Below, in pieces: positions 55,507 through 59,605 of a DNA stretch of 59,605 nucleotides. Numbering within the stretch: position 1 is the first letter of the stretch; the number at the start of each line of letters is the position of its first letter. The stretch lies in the NCBI GenBank assembly GCA_038320885.1, contig JBBQER010000006.1, forward strand, positions 1 through 59,605. The letters are read 5' to 3'. A program made the translations under genes and the position numbers. Below the pieces are notes generated by a model. It saw nothing but the letters and a program-made list of their open reading frames with translations, was not told the DNA's origin and did no database searches. This stretch comes from JBBQER01 sp038320885. GTDB lineage: Bacteria; Actinomycetota; Acidimicrobiia; IMCC26256; PALSA-610.

Positions 55507-56328
55507 GTGCAGGCGGGCGTGGTGATCCTTGCCGCCGGGTTGGGCTCCCGGTTCGGTGGCCGGAAGCAGCTGGTGGAGGTCGACTCCGACGGCGCCGCGA
55601 TCATGGACATCCTGCTGCGGCGGGCGGCGGCCGCGGGCTTCTCCTACGCGGTGGTTGTCGTCGCGCCCGCCATGGAGGGCGCGGTTCGCGCGCATCTCGA
55701 GCTGATGCGCGGTGCGCCCGGGAGCCACGCGCTGTCGACCGAGCTGGCTGTGCAGCGATTGCCGGCCGGGCGCTCACGTCCGTTGGGGACCGCCGATGCC
55801 GTACTGGCCGCTCGCGAAAAGGTGCACGGTCCGTTCGTGGTGGTGAACGCCGACGACTTGTATCCGGCCGACGCGTTCGTTCTCGCGGCCGACCATCTGC
55901 GCACCGCGGCGGTCGACGAGCACGCAATGGTCGGGTTCCGGGTGGCGCGCACCCTCACGGGAAACCGGCCGGTGTCTCGAGCGTTGGTCCACGTCGACAA
56001 CGCGCGGTTGGTCACGGCTCGAGAGGGAACGGTTGTCAAGGATGTGGACGGGCTGTGGTTCGAGACCGATGCGTCGGTGTTGCCATTGCGCGGCGACGAG
56101 TGCGTCTCGATGAACATGTGGGTCTTCCGCGATTCGGTGTTCGCGGCGCTGGCCGGCGGCGTCGCGGCGTTCGTCGCCGGAGGCTGCGTCGGCGAGGTGT
56201 TCCTTCCCGACGTCGTCGCCTCGATCGTGCAGTCCGGCGAGGTCGTACGAGTCGTGATCTCGGAGAGCACGTGCATCGGTGTGACCCACGACGAAGACAT
56301 CGTGGCGGTCCGGGCCGCGTTGGGATGA
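55507..56328 (+). CDS. Sugar-phosphate nucleotidyltransferase
   Basis: 273 aa from GTG 55507. The N-terminus 'VVILAAGLGSRFGGRKQLVE' is the nucleotide-binding GxGxRxG...K signature of sugar-1-phosphate nucleotidyltransferases. 'PLGTADAVLAAREKVHGPFV' and 'VVNADDLYPADAFV' (the DD metal site) confirm this. It joins a nucleotide to a sugar 1-phosphate. It lies in an overlapping operon with a NahK-like anomeric kinase and a GH20 hexosaminidase, so the sugar is probably N-acetylhexosamine 1-phosphate (inference). Confidence 0.9.
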   Translation: MQAGVVILAAGLGSRFGGRKQLVEVDSDGAAIMDILLRRAAAAGFSYAVVVVAPAMEGAVRAHLELMRGAPGSHALSTELAVQRLPAGRSRPLGTADAVLAAREKVHGPFVVVNADDLYPADAFVLAADHLRTAAVDEHAMVGFRVARTLTGNRPVSRALVHVDNARLVTAREGTVVKDVDGLWFETDASVLPLRGDECVSMNMWVFRDSVFAALAGGVAAFVAGGCVGEVFLPDVVASIVQSGEVVRVVISESTCIGVTHDEDIVAVRAALG

Positions 56329-57347
56329 CCGAGACCGCAGCGGTCTCGCGCATCGCGGAGCGGTTCGCGCTGCGCGAGTCGGTCGTCGCGATCCGCTCGT
56401 TCGGCGGCGGCCACATCAACGAGACCTTCCTCGCCCAGACCGCCGCCGGTGGCTACGTCGTGCAACGCATCAACACCGCGGTGTTCGCCGAGCCCGACGA
56501 GCTGGTCGAGAACGTCGTCACCGTGACCGCGCACCTCGGTAGCCGACTTCTTCCCGAGCTCGTCCCGGCGCGCGCGGGCGGCTGGCTCGTGCACGACGGC
56601 GACGACGTGTGGCGGGCGTGGGTGCGGGTGCCGCGCACCGAGTCGCGAGACATCCCGGACCCGTCGAGCGCACGGTCGGCCGCGAATCTGCTGGCCCGCT
56701 TCCACTCGGGGCTTGCAGATCTCGCGCCCGACGAGCTGCACGAGACGCTGCCCGACTTCCACGATCCGATGCGGCGGCTGGCGCGCCTGCGCGATGTCGT
56801 CGCGGCTGATCCGCGTGGTCGTGTCGCGGGGGTGGAGCCCGAGATCGCGGCCGCGCTCGCGGCGGCGCCGCTCGCGGGCCGGGCCGAGGAGCTCGTCGCG
56901 AGCGTTCCGCGTCGAGTCGCCCACAATGACGCGAAGCTCGACAACTTCTTGTTTCGAGGCGCCGAGGCGGTCTGCCTCGTCGACCTTGACACGGTCATGC
57001 CGAGCGCGTGGTTCTGGGACGTCGGCGACCTGCTGCGCACCGCGTCGACACGCGCCGCCGAAGACGACCCGCGTACGGAGCGCGCGGTCGTGGATCCGGA
57101 GCTGTACCAAGCCGTTCTCGACGGGTACCGCTCCGGGCTCGCGCCATCGATGCCGGTTCTGGGAGCCGTTGGCGAAGCGCTCGAGTCGGCGGGCGCGATC
57201 GTCACCTTCGAACAGGCGGTGCGCTTCCTGACCGACTGGATCGAGGGCGACGTGTACTTCCGCACGTCGCGTCCGGGCCACAACCTTGATCGGGCGCGCG
57301 CGCAGCTCCACCTGCTCGCGTCGATGCCGGGTACCGTCTCGGCGTAG
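56325..57347 (+). CDS. NahK-like N-acetylhexosamine 1-kinase / aminoglycoside phosphotransferase family
   Basis: 340 aa from ATG 56325, overlapping the nucleotidyltransferase stop (ATGA). Typical segments are 'GGGHINETFLAQTAAGGYVV' and 'QRINTAVFAEPDELVENVV'. The catalytic loop is 'VAHNDAKLDNFLFRG' (H-x-D...N) and the metal Asp is in 'CLVDLDTVMP'. The 'QRINxxVF' stretch is characteristic of anomeric N-acetylhexosamine 1-kinases. It would phosphorylate free GlcNAc/GalNAc at C1 for the adjacent nucleotidyltransferase. The GNAT gene follows with a 1-nt overlap. Confidence 0.85.
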   Translation: MTETAAVSRIAERFALRESVVAIRSFGGGHINETFLAQTAAGGYVVQRINTAVFAEPDELVENVVTVTAHLGSRLLPELVPARAGGWLVHDGDDVWRAWVRVPRTESRDIPDPSSARSAANLLARFHSGLADLAPDELHETLPDFHDPMRRLARLRDVVAADPRGRVAGVEPEIAAALAAAPLAGRAEELVASVPRRVAHNDAKLDNFLFRGAEAVCLVDLDTVMPSAWFWDVGDLLRTASTRAAEDDPRTERAVVDPELYQAVLDGYRSGLAPSMPVLGAVGEALESAGAIVTFEQAVRFLTDWIEGDVYFRTSRPGHNLDRARAQLHLLASMPGTVSA

Positions 57348-58171
57348 TGACCACGCTTCCGGTGCTCGATCGGAGTTCACTCGCGGCAATCGCCGATCTG
57401 TGCCGGCGCGGGATCCCGGATTCGCCGAATGTCGACGAGCTCGACGGGGCCCTGTTCGCGGCGGAGCAGCCCGCGATCGTGCGCGGCGATCCGAGCGTCG
57501 GTGTGGTCGCCACCGCCGATTGTGACGACGGCACCCACGTCCGGCTCATCGTCGTCGATCCCGAGATGCGAGGTCGCGGACACGGTCGGGCGCTGCTGCA
57601 CGCCGCCGAATTCGACGCGCGAGCCGCGGGCAGCACGACACTGACCGTCGGCGCCGACTCGCCCTTCTTCCTGTGGGCAGGAGTCCCGAGCTCGAGCACG
57701 AGGTTGATGTATCTGCTCGAACGCCGGCACTACGAGCGCATCGAAGCGCATTTCGACATGACCATCGACCTGGCGACGATCCCCGACGACCCCGGTGGAC
57801 ATGTGATGGCCGGCCCGGCTGATCGTGACGAGGTCGACCCGTGGATGGCCAAGCACTGGTCGAACTGGCGCGCGGAAGTATTGCGAGCGCTCGACAAGGG
57901 CAACCTCGTGATCGCGCGCGACGAGAGCGGTATCAGCGCCTTCTGCGGTTTCGAGGTCAACCGCGCCGGATTCCTCGGACCGGTCGCGGTGCGCCCCGAT
58001 CTGATCAGCCGCGGCGCCGGCCGGGGCGTGCTCGTCGGCGCGCTCCACGAGCTTCGGCGGCGCGGTCGTGATCGCATCGAGGTCAACTGGGTGGGCCCGG
58101 TCGTCCCGTACGCCGCGCTCGGCGGCCGGGTCAGCACGGTCTACTTCGTGTATCGCCGGGCTCTGTCATGA
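57347..58171 (+). CDS. Double GNAT-fold N-acetyltransferase
   Basis: 274 aa from GTG 57347, sharing one base with the kinase stop. The first GNAT domain has 'LIVVDPEMRGRGHGRALLHA'. The second has 'AVRPDLISRGAGRGVLVGAL', with a changed acetyl-CoA loop. Its partner genes (kinase, nucleotidyltransferase, hexosaminidase) hint at an amino-sugar acetyltransferase, but this is inferred from the operon only. The stop overlaps the GH20 start by ATGA. Confidence 0.85.
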   Translation: MTTLPVLDRSSLAAIADLCRRGIPDSPNVDELDGALFAAEQPAIVRGDPSVGVVATADCDDGTHVRLIVVDPEMRGRGHGRALLHAAEFDARAAGSTTLTVGADSPFFLWAGVPSSSTRLMYLLERRHYERIEAHFDMTIDLATIPDDPGGHVMAGPADRDEVDPWMAKHWSNWRAEVLRALDKGNLVIARDESGISAFCGFEVNRAGFLGPVAVRPDLISRGAGRGVLVGALHELRRRGRDRIEVNWVGPVVPYAALGGRVSTVYFVYRRALS

Positions 58172-59605
58172 ACCTGTTGCCGCAGCCTCGCTTCGTCGAG
58201 ATCGGCGAGGGGCTCACCGCGAACCGTGTTGCCTCCGAGCGCATCGACGCCGCCCTGCCCGCGGAGGGGTACGAGCTCCGCATCGACCCCGATGGGGCGC
58301 ATCTCGTCGCCGGCGACGAAGCGGGTCGGTTCTACGCCCACGCGACGCTCGCCCAGCTCGCGCGTCTCTCGGATGGCTCGCTGCCGATCGGAACCATTCG
58401 GGACCACCCCGACCTTGCGGTGCGCGGCGTGATGATCGACGTCTCGCGCGACAAGGTCCCGAGCATGGAGACGCTGCGCGATCTCATCGACCGCTTGGCG
58501 CAGTGGAAGGTCAATCAGGTGCAGCTCTACAGCGAGCACACCTTCGCCTACCACGGTCACCCCGAGGTCCACGCCGACGCGAGCCCGTTCACCGCCGCCG
58601 AGATTCGCGAGCTCGACGCGTTCTGCCGCGACCGCCACGTCGAGCTCGTTCCCAATCAGAACTGTCTCGGGCACATGAATCGGTGGCTCCAGCACGATCG
58701 CTACCGGTCGCTCGCGATCGCCCCCGACGGCTTCGTCGATCCGTGGGGCCTCTGGCACACCGCGATGACGATCGATCCGGCCAATCCCGGGTCGCTGGCG
58801 CTCGTGCGCGAGCTGCTCGCCGAGCTCTTGCCGCTCTTCACGAGCCGGCGGGTGAACATCGGTCTCGACGAGACGTGGGAACTGCCGCGTGAACGGCTCG
58901 GTGAGTATTTCGAGTGGGTCGCGAAGCTACGCGCGCTCCCGGAGCTCGCGGGTCGTGAGGTCATCATCTGGGGTGACATGTTCTCGGGTGCCGCCGAGCT
59001 CGTCGCGCAGGTTCCCGACGGCGTCACGGTGTGCGAGTGGGGCTACGACGCCGAGTATCCGTTCGATGACCGCACCGCGCTGCTGGCCGACGCGGGCATC
59101 CCGTTCTGGGTGGCGCCGGGTACGTCGAGCTGGCTCAGCATCGCGGGTCGCATCACGAACGCGGTGGCGAGTTGCCGCCACGCGGCCGAAGCTGCGCTCG
59201 CGCACGGCGGCACCGGATACCTCAATACCGACTGGGGCGACCGCGGCCATCTGCAGCAACAGCCGATCAGCGAACCGGGCTTCGCGTACGGCGCCGCCGT
59301 TTCCTGGTGCCTCGAGACGAACGCCGAGATCGATCTCGCCGCCGCGCTCAGCACGCACGCGTTCGACGACCCCACGGGTGAGCTCGCGGCGGCGCTGCTC
59401 ATCCTCGGCGACGCGCACCGCGCGGTCACCCCGCAGATACCGAACCACTCGATACTCGTGATGCACCTCTACTTCCCGCAGATCAGGGTCGGGCGCGGCA
59501 TCACGAGAGGAATCACCGCCGCAGAGGTCGACCGCGTCAAGGGTCTCATCGCGGCGGCGCGCGCCGCGGTCGAGCGCGCCCGGCCCGGGCGCGCCGATGC
59601 GGAGC
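58168..59605 (+). CDS. Glycoside hydrolase family 20 beta-N-acetylhexosaminidase (partial)
   Basis: The frame is open from ATG 58168 to the right edge (479 codons, C-terminus missing). An N-terminal zincin-like domain ('GYELRIDPDGAHLVAGDEAG', 'AHATLAQLARL') precedes the TIM barrel with 'VRGVMIDVSRDKVPSMETL', 'VELVPNQNCLGHMNRWL' and the catalytic Asp-Glu pair in 'NIGLDETWELPRERLGEYF'. It releases terminal GlcNAc/GalNAc by substrate-assisted catalysis. No signal peptide is seen, so it probably acts in the cytoplasm on imported oligosaccharides. It overlaps the GNAT gene (ATGA), the last link of the operon in this window. Confidence 0.92.
   Translation, partial: MNLLPQPRFVEIGEGLTANRVASERIDAALPAEGYELRIDPDGAHLVAGDEAGRFYAHATLAQLARLSDGSLPIGTIRDHPDLAVRGVMIDVSRDKVPSMETLRDLIDRLAQWKVNQVQLYSEHTFAYHGHPEVHADASPFTAAEIRELDAFCRDRHVELVPNQNCLGHMNRWLQHDRYRSLAIAPDGFVDPWGLWHTAMTIDPANPGSLALVRELLAELLPLFTSRRVNIGLDETWELPRERLGEYFEWVAKLRALPELAGREVIIWGDMFSGAAELVAQVPDGVTVCEWGYDAEYPFDDRTALLADAGIPFWVAPGTSSWLSIAGRITNAVASCRHAAEAALAHGGTGYLNTDWGDRGHLQQQPISEPGFAYGAAVSWCLETNAEIDLAAALSTHAFDDPTGELAAALLILGDAHRAVTPQIPNHSILVMHLYFPQIRVGRGITRGITAAEVDRVKGLIAAARAAVERARPGRADAE

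Overview
The window is GC-rich, densely packed DNA that is almost certainly from an actinobacterium. Evidence includes an S-(hydroxymethyl)mycothiol dehydrogenase (mycothiol is an actinobacterial thiol), many GTG starts, many 4-nt ATGA/GTGA overlaps, and paralogous actinobacterial ABC/FtsX systems. A hopanoid-type epimerase/aminotransferase pair and the general gene repertoire would suit an Acidimicrobiia-like soil or freshwater lineage. That placement is inference only. There are no phage or plasmid genes, no CRISPR array and no insertion sequence. The region is mainly chromosomal, with one small tRNA-associated islet and a few decayed genes.

Layout. 1-1.8 kb (minus): ECF sigma factor, membrane protein and secreted neocarzinostatin-like protein, joined by ATGA overlaps and cut by the left edge. 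2.0-7.0 kb (plus): Cu/Zn-SOD-like protein, then ABC ATPase, permease, 53-aa membrane protein and large FtsX permease. 7.1-9.3 kb: an orphan 482-aa protein and an autoregulated ArsR-SRPBCC fusion. 13.2-9.3 kb (minus): a putative metallopeptidase, then hydrolase, hypothetical, PQQ-type lipoprotein and GNAT genes. 13.3-15.6 kb: a coiled-coil protein, two eroded gene remnants and a RibD/DHFR-like reductase. 15.6-18.4 kb: an FtsX permease islet bounded by a 40-bp exact repeat of the tRNA-Arg 3' half. 18.5-21.7 kb: a ferritin-like diiron protein and the divergent alkylation-repair pair ogt / ada-alkA, sharing a control region with a long inverted repeat. 22-25.2 kb: a primary-like sigma factor with its promoter and terminator, an SDR, a GAF-like membrane protein and AllA. 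25.2-29 kb: cupin, D-2-hydroxyacid dehydrogenase, mscR, a frameshifted nitrobindin-like gene, an RraA-like aldolase and tRNA-Ser. 29-33 kb: membrane protein, HhH-PHP protein, HAD hydrolase and GH13 glucosidase. 33.1-37.4 kb: MarR regulator and a fused two-half ABC exporter. 37.5-43.3 kb: secreted sedolisin and a 1280-aa cyclase-AAA-TPR signalling protein. 43.3-50.2 kb (minus): ankyrin protein, a 21-repeat propeller protein and a large Ig/FN3 protein. 50.2-55.4 kb: HpnA-like epimerase, class III aminotransferase, lipoprotein, esterase and zinc-ribbon protein. 55.5 kb to the right edge: nucleotidyltransferase, NahK-like kinase, double GNAT and GH20 hexosaminidase.

Genes that appear to work together: (i) alkylation repair (ogt with ada-alkA); (ii) amino-sugar salvage (GH20, anomeric kinase, nucleotidyltransferase, coupled by overlaps); (iii) thiol/NO chemistry (mscR next to the broken nitrobindin-like gene); (iv) glyoxylate handling (AllA facing a hydroxyacid dehydrogenase); (v) drug or lipid export under MarR control; (vi) a secreted or surface pair of propeller and Ig/FN3 proteins. 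The most unusual items are the tRNA-Arg islet, the in-cis complementary cyclase domains, the 3 x 7 propeller, the tRNA-Ser/aldolase junction and the ogt/ada inverted repeat.
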